This document shows positions 1 to 5,301 of a stretch of DNA of 9,194 bases, piece after piece. The notes beneath the pieces were generated by a model, which worked only from the letters and a program-made list of their open reading frames with translations, had not been told where the DNA came from and made no database searches. The position numbers and the translations under genes were made by a program. Each line of letters opens with the position of its first letter. Position 1 is the first letter of the stretch. The DNA is taken from positions 1 to 9,194 of the forward strand of contig JAKLQB010000813.1 in the NCBI GenBank assembly GCA_022013615.1. Reading direction: 5' to 3'. This DNA comes from Desulfobacterales bacterium. Its GTDB lineage: Bacteria > Desulfobacterota > DSM-4660 > Desulfatiglandales > Desulfatiglandaceae.

Positions 1-116
1 CACTTTCCATATTTTCAATGTGACCTCTTCGAAACAAAAGCTTACCTCTGCTACAATTTTGCTGCAATCCAAAGAAAATGAAAAAGGGGTCACAAGCTGC
101 AACTCCTTGATTTCTT

Positions 117-160
117 TGGCGGTCCCAACGGGATTCGACCCCGTGTTTTAGCCTTGAGAG
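117..160 (-). other. 3' fragment of tRNA-Glu(CTC): probable element attachment site
   Basis: Read on the minus strand, this stretch has the anticodon loop CTCTCAA (anticodon CTC, Glu), the 3' anticodon strand GGCTA, a short variable loop, a T-arm with stem ACGGG/CCCGT, the acceptor strand TGGGACC, discriminator G and CCA. The 5' half is absent: the bases before the anticodon loop do not pair with GGCTA, and no D-arm or 5' acceptor strand follows at 161-230. The T-loop starts GTC instead of the near-invariant TTC. It is therefore not a functional tRNA. Integrases of the tyrosine family commonly use the tRNA 3' end as attB and leave such a copy at the distal end. By that logic 1-116 is chromosome and the element lies to the right. 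The identification as tRNA-Glu is firm; its role as an att site is inferred. Confidence 0.72.
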
Positions 161-276
161 TGTGGTTAGTGGGACTTAACAAGGCTTGAAAATACCAGTA
201 AATTTAACATTATCAAGGGCTTCATACTGTCAAGAGTTGTTTATGTTTTTACAACAATAGCTTTTTATAGTTATGG

Positions 277-297
277 TTTTATCACGATTTTATCACG
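277..297. repeat. Two direct repeats TTTTATCACG at 11-bp spacing
   Basis: TTTTATCACG occurs at 277-286 and again at 288-297, one base apart. The pair lies about 120 bases inside the element side of the tRNA-Glu fragment. Short direct repeats near an att core are typical of integrase arm-type or excisionase binding sites, which is the favoured reading here. No integrase gene is in the window to test it. The rest of 161-422 is AT-rich with no convincing gene; it also contains a perfect 14-bp palindrome, ACTATAATTATAGT, at about 337-350. Confidence 0.45.
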
Positions 298-422
298 GGG
301 CTTTTTTATGCCCTGATTTTCTCCTTTTAAAGAGTTACTATAATTATAGTGCCCGCACGAAAGTTCACATATAAAAACTTCACAAACCCTTGGCTGAAAA
401 GCCCGAGTTTTTAAACTTGGGG

Positions 423-460
423 TTGACATTACTGTCGTCATATGCAATCATATATGACGA
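423..460 (+). promoter_or_regulatory. Promoter and palindromic operator of the AAA/DUF4143 ATPase gene
   Basis: A perfect -35 box TTGACA lies at 423-428. Seventeen bases later (446-451) is a weak -10 candidate, AATCAT. A perfect inverted repeat with 9-bp arms, TCGTCATAT (435-443) and ATATGACGA (452-460), straddles the -10 region, where a bound repressor would block RNA polymerase. Transcription would begin near 458, so the ATG at 442 is unlikely to be the start codon and the message would have almost no leader. The repeat is directly visible; the operator role is inferred. Confidence 0.55.
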
Positions 461-462
461 AT

Positions 463-1647
463 ATGGCGACGAAACAGGAAAGCCTTGATAACCTTTATAT
501 AGACCGGGTGCTGAATCTGCCGGCGCTTCTGGAGAAGAAATCCCTTTTTCTCCTCGGGCCACGCCAGACAGGGAAAACCTCGCTTATTCGCCATACCCTG
601 AAGGATGCGAAGGTTTATGACCTTTTGGACACATCGGTATTCCTGGCGATGAGCCAGAATCCCGGCCGTCTTGCTCAGGAATTGACTCCCAAGAACCGTT
701 TTGTGGTTATTGATGAAATACAGCGTCTGCCCATTCTGCTCAATGAAGTGCACAGGCTGATTGAAGATCGCAGGATTCGCTTCCTGCTTACCGGATCGAG
801 CGCCCGGAAGCTCCGGCGCGGCGGCGTGAACCTGCTTGGCGGCAGGGCCCGCACGAAGTATCTGCATCCCCTCACTTACAGAGAGCTCGGGCAGCAGTTC
901 GACTTATTTCGTGCACTTAAATGTGGATTGATTCCTTCGATTTATTTCTCTGACAATCCCCGCGCCGACCTTCAGGCCTATACAGGTTCCTATCTGCAGC
1001 AGGAGATCATAGCTGAGGGGGCTACCAGGAATGTGCCAGCCTTCAGCCGCTTCCTCAAGGTTGCAGCCCTCTGTAACGGCACAATCGTCAACTTCACGAA
1101 TGTCGCAAACGATGCTCAGGTTCCCCGCACTACTGTCTATGAGTATTTCGAGATACTCAAGGATACCCTTGTGATTCATGAACTTCCGGCATGGCGCAGT
1201 TCAGTGAAACGAAAGCCGTTGGTCTCCTCGAAGTACTATTTTTTTGATGTCGGAGTGGCGGCAACGCTGCAGGGGAGAGCATTTATGCCGGGCACCCCTG
1301 AATTCGGCGAAGCCTTTGAGACCTATTTTCTGCATGAACTAAGAAGCTACAGCGATTATGTCTCAGCCGAGCCACTCAGTTATTGGCGGTCCACATCGGG
1401 GTTTGAGGTCGATTTTATACTCGGTGATCATACCGCCATCGAGGTGAAGGCCAAAGAGAATGTATCTTCTCAAGACCTTAAATCCCTGCGTGCGCTGGCA
1501 GAGGAGAAGAAGCTGAAACGCTATCTCTGTATCAGTCTGGAAGCCCGTGCGAGAACCGTGGAAGGCATCACTATTCTGCCATACCGGAAGTTTCTCGATG
1601 ACTTATGGAGCGGGGCCTACAGCAGTGCAGCAGGACGTAAGCGATAA
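463..1647 (+). CDS. AAA-family ATPase with C-terminal DUF4143 domain
   Basis: This is a cytoplasmic P-loop ATPase of the AAA_14/DUF4143 family. These are common, often stand-alone genes in mobile and defence-rich regions, and their cellular role is not settled. Counting from the ATG at 442, the Walker A motif GPRQTGKT is at residues 39-46, Walker B FVVIDE at 87-92, and the sensor-like LLTGSSARKL at about 115-124. A winged-helix-like middle part (about 205-260) follows. The C-terminus has a PD-(D/E)XK-like signature, with D324 in EVDFIL and E334-V-K336 in IEVKAK. Length (394 aa from 463) is normal for the family and no lesion is seen. Starts at 442, 454 and 463 share the frame; 463 is preferred because the promoter overlaps the first two. 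Its GC content is higher than that of the small genes downstream, so it may have a different origin from them. No partner gene is adjacent. Confidence 0.9.
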   Translation: MATKQESLDNLYIDRVLNLPALLEKKSLFLLGPRQTGKTSLIRHTLKDAKVYDLLDTSVFLAMSQNPGRLAQELTPKNRFVVIDEIQRLPILLNEVHRLIEDRRIRFLLTGSSARKLRRGGVNLLGGRARTKYLHPLTYRELGQQFDLFRALKCGLIPSIYFSDNPRADLQAYTGSYLQQEIIAEGATRNVPAFSRFLKVAALCNGTIVNFTNVANDAQVPRTTVYEYFEILKDTLVIHELPAWRSSVKRKPLVSSKYYFFDVGVAATLQGRAFMPGTPEFGEAFETYFLHELRSYSDYVSAEPLSYWRSTSGFEVDFILGDHTAIEVKAKENVSSQDLKSLRALAEEKKLKRYLCISLEARARTVEGITILPYRKFLDDLWSGAYSSAAGRKR

Positions 1648-1691
1648 GGTGCAGAAGTATTATGATAATATTAAAAAATAGGAGTAGATAT

Positions 1692-1778
1692 ATGTTTAAG
1701 AAAATATTTATATTAATTTTTGTTTCAGTTTTCTTTGGCAGAGGTCCTGATTCACAGTGGGAGCACATCGGTGGCTGA
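1692..1778 (+). pseudogene. Truncated exported protein (signal peptide plus short stub)
   Basis: A 28-residue frame starts at ATG 1692 after the Shine-Dalgarno-like AGGAG at about 1680-1684. Residues 1-15 (MFKKIFILIFVSVFF) form a clear signal peptide, followed by a stub reading SQWEHIGG before a TGA stop. In exported proteins of the surface-adhesin-like type, a mature start of the form W-x-x-I-G is usual and about 100 more residues follow. No continuation was recognised in the other frames, so this looks like the first part of such a gene after deletion. It could instead be a genuine short secreted peptide. The family assignment is a guess from the WxxIG pattern only. Confidence 0.35.
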
Positions 1779-1833
1779 TAAGATAATCATATCACGAAAT
1801 GAGATAGTGATAAGATTATGCAGAAAAATTAAA

Positions 1834-2112
1834 ATGAAAATGGAGAGGTATAAGGACATCTTAAAAGCCATTTACGATCCTGCAGCGGACGACTTTTATC
1901 ATCTTGTTGCTAAATGCAGGAGGAAACAAAGCTCTCAAATGATTTATAACACTTCCTGCGAGCATTCCAAAATTCTCTTTGCCAGTCTTATTCAGGAAGC
2001 TGGAAAACGCAAGGAGGATATTCGAATCGTGTCTGGTAGCCTTAATGATGATTTTTACGGTTCATTGGTTAGCCCTGTTAAAGATTGCATAGAAGGAGGA
2101 AGGCAATGTTAA
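1834..2112 (+). CDS. Short protein resembling the first half of a PLD-like domain
   Basis: This 92-residue protein has no signal peptide or membrane segment. Its second half (HSKILFASLIQEAG, then IRIVSGSLNDDFYG and a helix ending in VKDCIEGG) follows the order of the helix, strand and loop that open the PLD-like domain in the next gene (KAKEVILEDIARA, ILIYGGKNDIYS, VKEALESASEKG). The match ends just where the next strand would begin, so the gene may be a domain cut short. The stop codon overlaps the start of the next gene (ATGTTAA), so the two are probably translationally coupled. The frame stays open upstream to an ATG at 1720, but similarity and sense suggest 1834 or 1840. Neither start has a good ribosome binding site. 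Function is unknown. Confidence 0.5.
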   Translation: MKMERYKDILKAIYDPAADDFYHLVAKCRRKQSSQMIYNTSCEHSKILFASLIQEAGKRKEDIRIVSGSLNDDFYGSLVSPVKDCIEGGRQC

Positions 2113-2621
2113 ATCTAATATTTATAATAGCGATATTTATAGTTATGGTAGCTCCATTTATTATAGAATGGAGAAGGATCTATAAATTTACAAGCCAATG
2201 GGAATGCAACAATGTGGAAAAGGCCAAAGAAGTGATCCTTGAAGATATAGCCCGCGCTAAAAAACGAATCCTGATATACGGAGGCAAAAACGATATTTAT
2301 AGCATCCCACCTGTTAAAGAGGCGTTAGAAAGCGCATCGGAAAAGGGAGTAGCCGTCGAAATGATTTTAGAAGATGAGCCGTCCGTCTCAACAAAAATTG
2401 ATGTTATTCCATGTGCAAACAAAGTATTTTTGGCTTTTGCGAACAAGGAGCTTTTTAAGCACCATTTCAGGGTAGTGGACTATGACTATGTTTATATTGA
2501 GAAACCCCACCCTAAAGGGTCTGAAGATTGGTGTTTTAAAAGATTACCCAACACAAGATTCTTGCCCGGAGATTTTTCAAAGATCTTCTACGCTATAAAA
2601 GGGCAGACCGCAGTCGCTTAG
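2106..2621 (+). CDS. Membrane-anchored degenerate PLD-like protein, copy 1
   Basis: This 171-residue protein has an N-terminal membrane helix at residues 2-20 (hydrophobic run LNLIFIIAIFIVMVAPFII), so the rest is likely held at the inner membrane. Residues 36-135 look like a single phospholipase D-type fold: helix, strand ILIYGG, helix, strand VAVEMILED, then H120-F-R-V-V-D125 and a strand VYIEKPH. The usual HKD signature (HxKx4D) is replaced by HxRxxD, so catalysis in the classical way is doubtful. The start at 2106 is chosen because it has a strong Shine-Dalgarno, GAAGGAGGAAGG, and begins at the membrane helix. It overlaps the preceding gene by 7 bases. A paralogue with the same plan is at 6198-6749. 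The true function is not known. Confidence 0.72.
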   Translation: MLNLIFIIAIFIVMVAPFIIEWRRIYKFTSQWECNNVEKAKEVILEDIARAKKRILIYGGKNDIYSIPPVKEALESASEKGVAVEMILEDEPSVSTKIDVIPCANKVFLAFANKELFKHHFRVVDYDYVYIEKPHPKGSEDWCFKRLPNTRFLPGDFSKIFYAIKGQTAVA

Positions 2622-2761
2622 ATGGACCTGCCTTTCGTTTTGAGTTGGATCAAGAAACACGAAAAGCCGTAGCAAATTTCGGGGATAAAAAGGGCGGTGA
2701 GACTCTTGCAGATATTTTTGATAAGATAATCTTAAAATCTGAGATGGTTTTTAGCGCATAA
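2540..2761 (+). other. Possible overlapping reading frame without ATG, or gene remnant
   Basis: A frame two bases off the PLD-like gene is open from 2540 to a TAA at 2759-2761 and reads like a normal soluble protein: FFKDLLRYKRADRSRL, then FRFELDQETRKAV, then GGETLADIFDKIIL. It overlaps the last 80 or so bases of the PLD-like gene and has no ATG or GTG; the only usable start seen is TTG at 2645. Its stop overlaps the next start codon as TAATG, the arrangement of translationally coupled genes, and the next gene has no clear ribosome binding site of its own. It may be the C-terminal end of a lost gene or a real gene with a rare start. Confidence 0.35.
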
Positions 2762-3054
2762 TGAATAACCAGTATAATAAAACTGACTGGGTAGCTGCAA
2801 TAGGCGCATGGCTGACGATGTCCTTTTTATTTATGGCCTTTCTCTTCATTCATATCATTATGGGCGTAATAATAGGCGCCTTTACAGGCTGGTTGCTCTC
2901 ATTCACCTTTCTGGGTACATGGATTATAGATCGGCTGAATACATTCGGTATTAAATCCACTCCAGACATGTTACACAAAATAGGCGCTGCTGGCGGTTTT
3001 CTCGCGGGCTTTTTTAAATTCTCCATATCGCGTTCACATGGAGAAGGAAAATAA
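2761..3054 (+). CDS. Small membrane protein of unknown function
   Basis: This 97-residue protein has two membrane helices at roughly residues 12-31 and 33-55, then a short loop with a charged turn (IIDRLNTFGIKSTPD) and a third weakly hydrophobic glycine-rich stretch (IGAAGGFLAGFF). It has no recognised family. The start codon overlaps the upstream stop (TAATG), which suggests it is translated as part of the PLD-like locus. The 3' end (from 3038) is shared with the 3' end of the gene ending at 3852, as part of a 46-bp repeat, so its last residues may have been acquired with that repeat. No lesion is evident. Confidence 0.6.
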   Translation: MNNQYNKTDWVAAIGAWLTMSFLFMAFLFIHIIMGVIIGAFTGWLLSFTFLGTWIIDRLNTFGIKSTPDMLHKIGAAGGFLAGFFKFSISRSHGEGK

Positions 3055-3083
3055 AATTTAGGATATCACAATTTGTGACATCC
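3038..3083. repeat. 46-bp dispersed repeat with 23-bp palindrome, copy 1
   Basis: Bases 3038-3083 and 3836-3881 match at 39 of 46 positions. The right half of each is a 23-bp palindrome; here (3061-3083) the arms are GGATATCACAA and TTGTGACATCC around one central base, with a single mismatch between arms. Both copies begin inside the last codons of a small gene and continue past its stop. A third palindrome (8622-8644) sits upstream of parA without the left half of the repeat. It could be a protein-binding site or a recombination relic. It lacks the T-run of a terminator. Confidence 0.7.
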
Positions 3084-3106
3084 CAAAGGGTCAGGTTGCG
3101 TTTCAG

Positions 3107-3566
3107 ATGTTCGATATCATATTTGATAACACCCGAAAACCAATAAACGTAGGGGTCATAATACGATTGGCATGTGCTACCGACCGGGAGCAAGCTATAC
3201 TTTACAGGTAATAGCGTAGACTATAAAAACAGGAAGGCGCGGCTTGCTGCTGTAGGCTACGAGAACATTATTAACCTGACTTACGAAAGAGACTTTAAAA
3301 AACTAATTGAAATGTTAAAGGCAGAAGGCAAGTTAATCGTAGGGACATCTCCCGGAAGCAAAAAACTGTATACAGAGGTAGATTATAAACAGCCGACAGT
3401 TTTTGTGTTTGGGACTGAGGCATGCGGTCTATCTAAAGAAAAAAGACAGTTAATGGATGAAGTGGTTTATATTCCCATGGCAGCGGATGTTGAAGCGCTA
3501 AATGTAGTAAATGCGGCAGCCATAGTCCTATATGAGGGGTTACGGCAAAGAGGGTTTAGATTATAA
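3107..3566 (+). pseudogene. SpoU/TrmH-type RNA 2'-O-methyltransferase, frameshifted
   Basis: Family members use S-adenosylmethionine to methylate a ribose in tRNA or rRNA through a knotted SPOUT fold. The first frame starts at ATG 3107 and reads MFDIIFDNTRKPINVGVIIR then LACAT (motif 1, NxGxxxR). It then goes out of frame at a tandem duplication ACCG-ACCG at 3179-3186. Removing one ACCG gives a single 151-residue protein with GSKLYFTGNS next, motif 2 VFVFGTEACGLS and motif 3 IPMAADVEALNVVNAAAI to the stop at 3566. The length matches small TrmL/TrmH-like enzymes (about 150-160 aa). In motif 3 the usual Ser-Leu-Asn is Ala-Leu-Asn. As written, the product stops after about 34 residues. The exact RNA substrate cannot be told. 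Confidence 0.85.
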
Positions 3567-3580
3567 TAAGGGAGGGGTAT

Positions 3581-3852
3581 ATGTTAGATGGTTCTCATTA
3601 TTTTGAATGTCAGTGCGGGGGGGGGCTGAGCATACTTTACGGTTTGTTCTCAATAAAGAGGACGATGAACTTTATACCAGTATATTTCTCAATGATTGGC
3701 AACGGTGGTATAAGCGTCTATGGGTAGCTGTAAAATATGTATTCGGATATAAATGCAAATATGGGCATTGGGACTGCTGGATATTGCGGCGCGAAGATGC
3801 TGAACGCTTACACTCTATGTTGTACGAATTTATAAATAGAGAAAGAAAATAA
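3581..3852 (+). pseudogene. Small conserved-looking protein split at a G9 tract
   Basis: A good ribosome binding site (GGGAGGGG) precedes ATG 3581, which reads MLDGSHYFECQC and then enters a run of nine G (3617-3625). The protein then resumes in another frame as AEHTLRFVLNKEDDELYTSI, NDWQRWYKRLWVAVKYVFGY and KCKYGHWDCWILRREDAERL, to the stop at 3852. Seven or ten G would join both parts into an 89- or 90-residue protein. The join is convincing because the rest of the frame has no start with a ribosome binding site. It has several Cys and His (ECQC, KCKYGHWDC) that could bind a metal. Function is not recognised. The G tract could make expression phase-variable, or be an assembly error. Confidence 0.65.
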
Positions 3853-3881
3853 AATTTTGGATATCAAAAATTGTGATATCA
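3836..3881. repeat. 46-bp dispersed repeat with 23-bp palindrome, copy 2
   Basis: This is the second copy of the repeat at 3038-3083, with the palindrome at 3859-3881. It has decayed a little: arms GGATATCAAAA and TTGTGATATCA differ at two pairs. It runs from the last codons of one broken gene to within a few bases of the antitoxin remnant that follows, so the boundary between two unrelated gene pieces lies at the repeat. Confidence 0.7.
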
Positions 3882-3886
3882 GTCGA

Positions 3887-4074
3887 TTTTGGGCAGCAAG
3901 AATATTTGCTCTTGCTGCAGATGTTCTGGAGAGTAAGGAGAACGCCAGAAAATGGATGCACTCGCCTCAGTTATCACTGGGGGAAAGGTGCCATCAGATC
4001 TTCTTTCTACTGAGGCCGGCACTGAGAAGGTAGAAAATCTGCTCATCAGAATTGAGTATGGCGTCATATCATGA
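3887..4074 (+). pseudogene. DUF2384 (MbcA/ParS/Xre-type) antitoxin, C-terminal remnant with frameshift
   Basis: Members of this family neutralise RES-domain toxins, and the C-terminal DUF2384 domain contacts the toxin. The frame reads WAARIFALAADVLESKENAR and KWMHSPQLSLG, then shifts at a G5 run (3979-3983) and continues as GGKVPSDLLSTEAGTEKVEN and LLIRIEYGVIS to TGA at 4074. This is the characteristic ending of the family, including the GG.P.dLL.TeaG...V...L.RIeyGv pattern. One more G restores a single frame. The N-terminal helix-turn-helix half is missing: the sequence is replaced on its left by the dispersed repeat. The stop overlaps an ATG (ATGA) reading MRIW, as RES toxin genes often begin, but no toxin follows. 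Confidence 0.8.
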
Positions 4075-4094
4075 GGATATGGCAGGAATTTAAT

Positions 4095-4307
4095 ATGAAA
4101 AAATCCGTAAATTTATTAAGTGACGTGAACCCTGCTTCGCTTGGAAAAGATATGGATGCTATTTCAGAGAGCCGGCAAACAAGAAGTGCTGAGGCGGACT
4201 TTGACAGCTACCTTGATTTTCTGGAAGAGACCTCCTCTATTTTGGGATTCACAAGGAAAAAACGAGATAATGCTTTTGAAATGAGAGGAGATACCCCTTT
4301 GCTTTAG
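4095..4307 (+). CDS. Small protein of unknown function with conserved acidic C-terminal tail
   Basis: This 70-residue soluble protein starts at ATG 4095, chosen for the AGGA Shine-Dalgarno seven bases upstream; the frame also extends to ATG 4071, which overlaps the antitoxin stop and may be the lost toxin's start. Residues 40-55 include the helix FDSYLDFLEETSSILGF, then a basic KKR turn and the tail DNAFEMRGDTPLL. Nearly the same tail (DSFKMNRDSILL) is seen as a remnant at 5563-5628, also just upstream of another gene, so this is a real family present twice. No function is recognised. It sits 15 bases before a MazE remnant, so an antitoxin-associated role is possible but unproven. Confidence 0.5.
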   Translation: MKKSVNLLSDVNPASLGKDMDAISESRQTRSAEADFDSYLDFLEETSSILGFTRKKRDNAFEMRGDTPLL

Positions 4308-4322
4308 GGGAGGAACAACATT

Positions 4323-4436
4323 GTGGAGAAAGGGGAAAAAGAATATTCCTTAGAAGAGCTTGTTAAGGCAATTACTCCGCAGAATAGACACAGCGAGGTT
4401 GACTTCGGGCGACCTGTTGGAAAAGAGCTTATCTAA
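4323..4436 (+). pseudogene. MazE-type antitoxin, C-terminal remnant
   Basis: From GTG 4323 the frame reads KEYSLEELVKAITPQNRHSE and VDFGRPVGKELI to TAA at 4436. This matches the C-terminal, toxin-binding part of MazE antitoxins (yTLeeLl..itpenrH.E.d.G.pvGkE). The N-terminal AbrB-type DNA-binding half is missing: upstream in the same frame there is a stop at 4305-4307. No MazF toxin follows; the sequence runs straight into the 3' end of the convergent HigA gene. The piece might still be translated from the GTG because GGGGAGG lies just upstream (about 4307-4313), but it could not act as a DNA-binding repressor. Confidence 0.7.
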
Positions 4437-4458
4437 GGGAAAAATGAGTTATGCTGTC

Positions 4459-4752
4459 TTACCCCGCAACACACTGCTGAATCCTATTTAGGCTTTTTCT
4501 AATCCTCTCATGTGCCGTCTGTATGTCAAAGTTGGACTGAAGGTTCATCCAGAATTGCGGAGACTGCCTAAAATATTTACCAAGCCTAAGTGCAATATCT
4601 CCGGTTATAGGCCGAGAACCTTTAATAATATAACTGATCCTCATGGGCGATATGGCAATGTCATGTGCAAGCCTTGCTTGAGAGATGCCCAATTCCTCTA
4701 TAATCTCTCTAAGTATTACACCGGGATGCACCGGCTGAAAGTCTCGTCTCAT
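4459..4752 (-). CDS. HigA/VapI-type antitoxin, XRE helix-turn-helix protein (orphan)
   Basis: This 97-residue protein is of normal length for the HigA family of DNA-binding antitoxins, which repress their own operon and inhibit a HigB mRNA-cleaving toxin. It opens with the family signature VHPGVILREII and EELGIS, the helix-turn-helix follows (QARLAHDIAISPMRISYIIK, residues about 25-45), and then come GDIALRLGKYFRQSPQFWMN and LQSNFDIQTAHE, all typical. The start is ATG 4752 with GGGGG eight bases upstream. In most loci higB lies directly upstream. Here the 80 bases between it and the lipoprotein gene contain no toxin frame, and none follows. It is either an orphan kept for immunity or regulation, or a survivor of decay. 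Confidence 0.88.
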   Translation of the reverse strand: MRRDFQPVHPGVILREIIEELGISQARLAHDIAISPMRISYIIKGSRPITGDIALRLGKYFRQSPQFWMNLQSNFDIQTAHERIRKSLNRIQQCVAG

Positions 4753-4831
4753 AATATACCCCCTTTTTTTACTGATAGTCTGTAAGGAGTAATATAAAAC
4801 TTTGGCAAAACTGATACCGGGGATATAACCA

Positions 4832-5095
4832 TTAAGGGATCTGCTTAGTGAGAGCCCTTTCCTTTTCTTTATCGTTATTTTCTTCTTCTTGATTTTCTTT
4901 CGGCTCGCTTTTGACAGCTCTATCTATCGTAGCAGCGCCAGTGCAGAATAGATTAATGATTGCTCCGAGCCCAGACGTCATTCCTGCAAGGTTTGTATTT
5001 CTTTCGCACTTTTCCCAGCCGCTTTCGCCTGTATGCTGAGTTGTAGCGCAGGCATGGCAGAACAGCATTAATGCAATTATTATCAGTTTTCTCAC
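4832..5095 (-). CDS. Small putative lipoprotein
   Basis: This 87-residue protein has a basic start, a hydrophobic run and Cys (MRKLIIIALMLFCHAC, then ATTQ), which looks like a lipoprotein signal peptide with Cys16 as the acylated residue. The lipobox C-H-A-C is not the classical L-[AST]-[GA]-C, so processing is less certain. A conserved-looking middle (ESGWEKCERN then GLGAIINLFCTGAATIDRAV) has two further Cys that could pair. The tail (residues 65-80) is nearly all Glu, Lys, Asn and Gln, a likely disordered end. The start codon is GTG at 5095 with only a weak ribosome binding site. It lies upstream of the HigA gene on the same strand, about 80 bases away. Function is unknown. Confidence 0.6.
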   Translation of the reverse strand: MRKLIIIALMLFCHACATTQHTGESGWEKCERNTNLAGMTSGLGAIINLFCTGAATIDRAVKSEPKENQEEENNDKEKERALTKQIP

Positions 5096-5177
5096 ACCCG
5101 AAACATATCACTTTTTCTTAAAAAGTTCAACTTTTAAAAATCCACAAAAAATCTCCCTGAAAATGCATTCTTATATA

Positions 5178-5199
5178 AAGGGCTGCATAGGCAGCCCTT
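5178..5199. other. Perfect 9-bp hairpin followed by A6
   Basis: AAGGGCTGC and GCAGCCCTT pair perfectly around the loop ATAG. On the plus strand the stem is followed by A6 and not T, and on the minus strand the bases after it are TTATATAAG, so it is a poor intrinsic terminator in either direction. It lies between the lipoprotein start and the next plus-strand gene. Just after it, AGGAGG precedes a 10-codon frame at 5218-5250 (MKRIVFKPSP), which could be a leader or a remnant. Confidence 0.45.
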
Positions 5200-5301
5200 A
5201 AAAAATAGGAGGACGGAATGAAGAGGATTGTGTTTAAACCCTCTCCTTGACTTCCCTTGCTGTTTTCGCTATGTTTAATATTAAAAAATGGAGGTGACGC
5301 T

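Noticed and set aside
117..230. A complete tRNA gene
   Set aside because: No 5' acceptor strand, D-arm or 5' anticodon strand can be formed, and the T-loop is altered.
448..1179. Minus-strand open frames of 139, 66 and 91 codons
   Set aside because: They lie wholly inside the AAA/DUF4143 gene on the other strand, have no recognisable family, and the plus-strand protein has clear motifs.
4510..4785. Plus-strand frame of 91 codons
   Set aside because: It is antisense to the HigA gene, whose protein is unmistakable; no ribosome binding site.
4753..4831. A HigB toxin gene upstream of the HigA gene
   Set aside because: The frames in this gap are short; one reads YITPYRLSVKKGGIL with an ATGA overlap, but it does not resemble the end of HigB.
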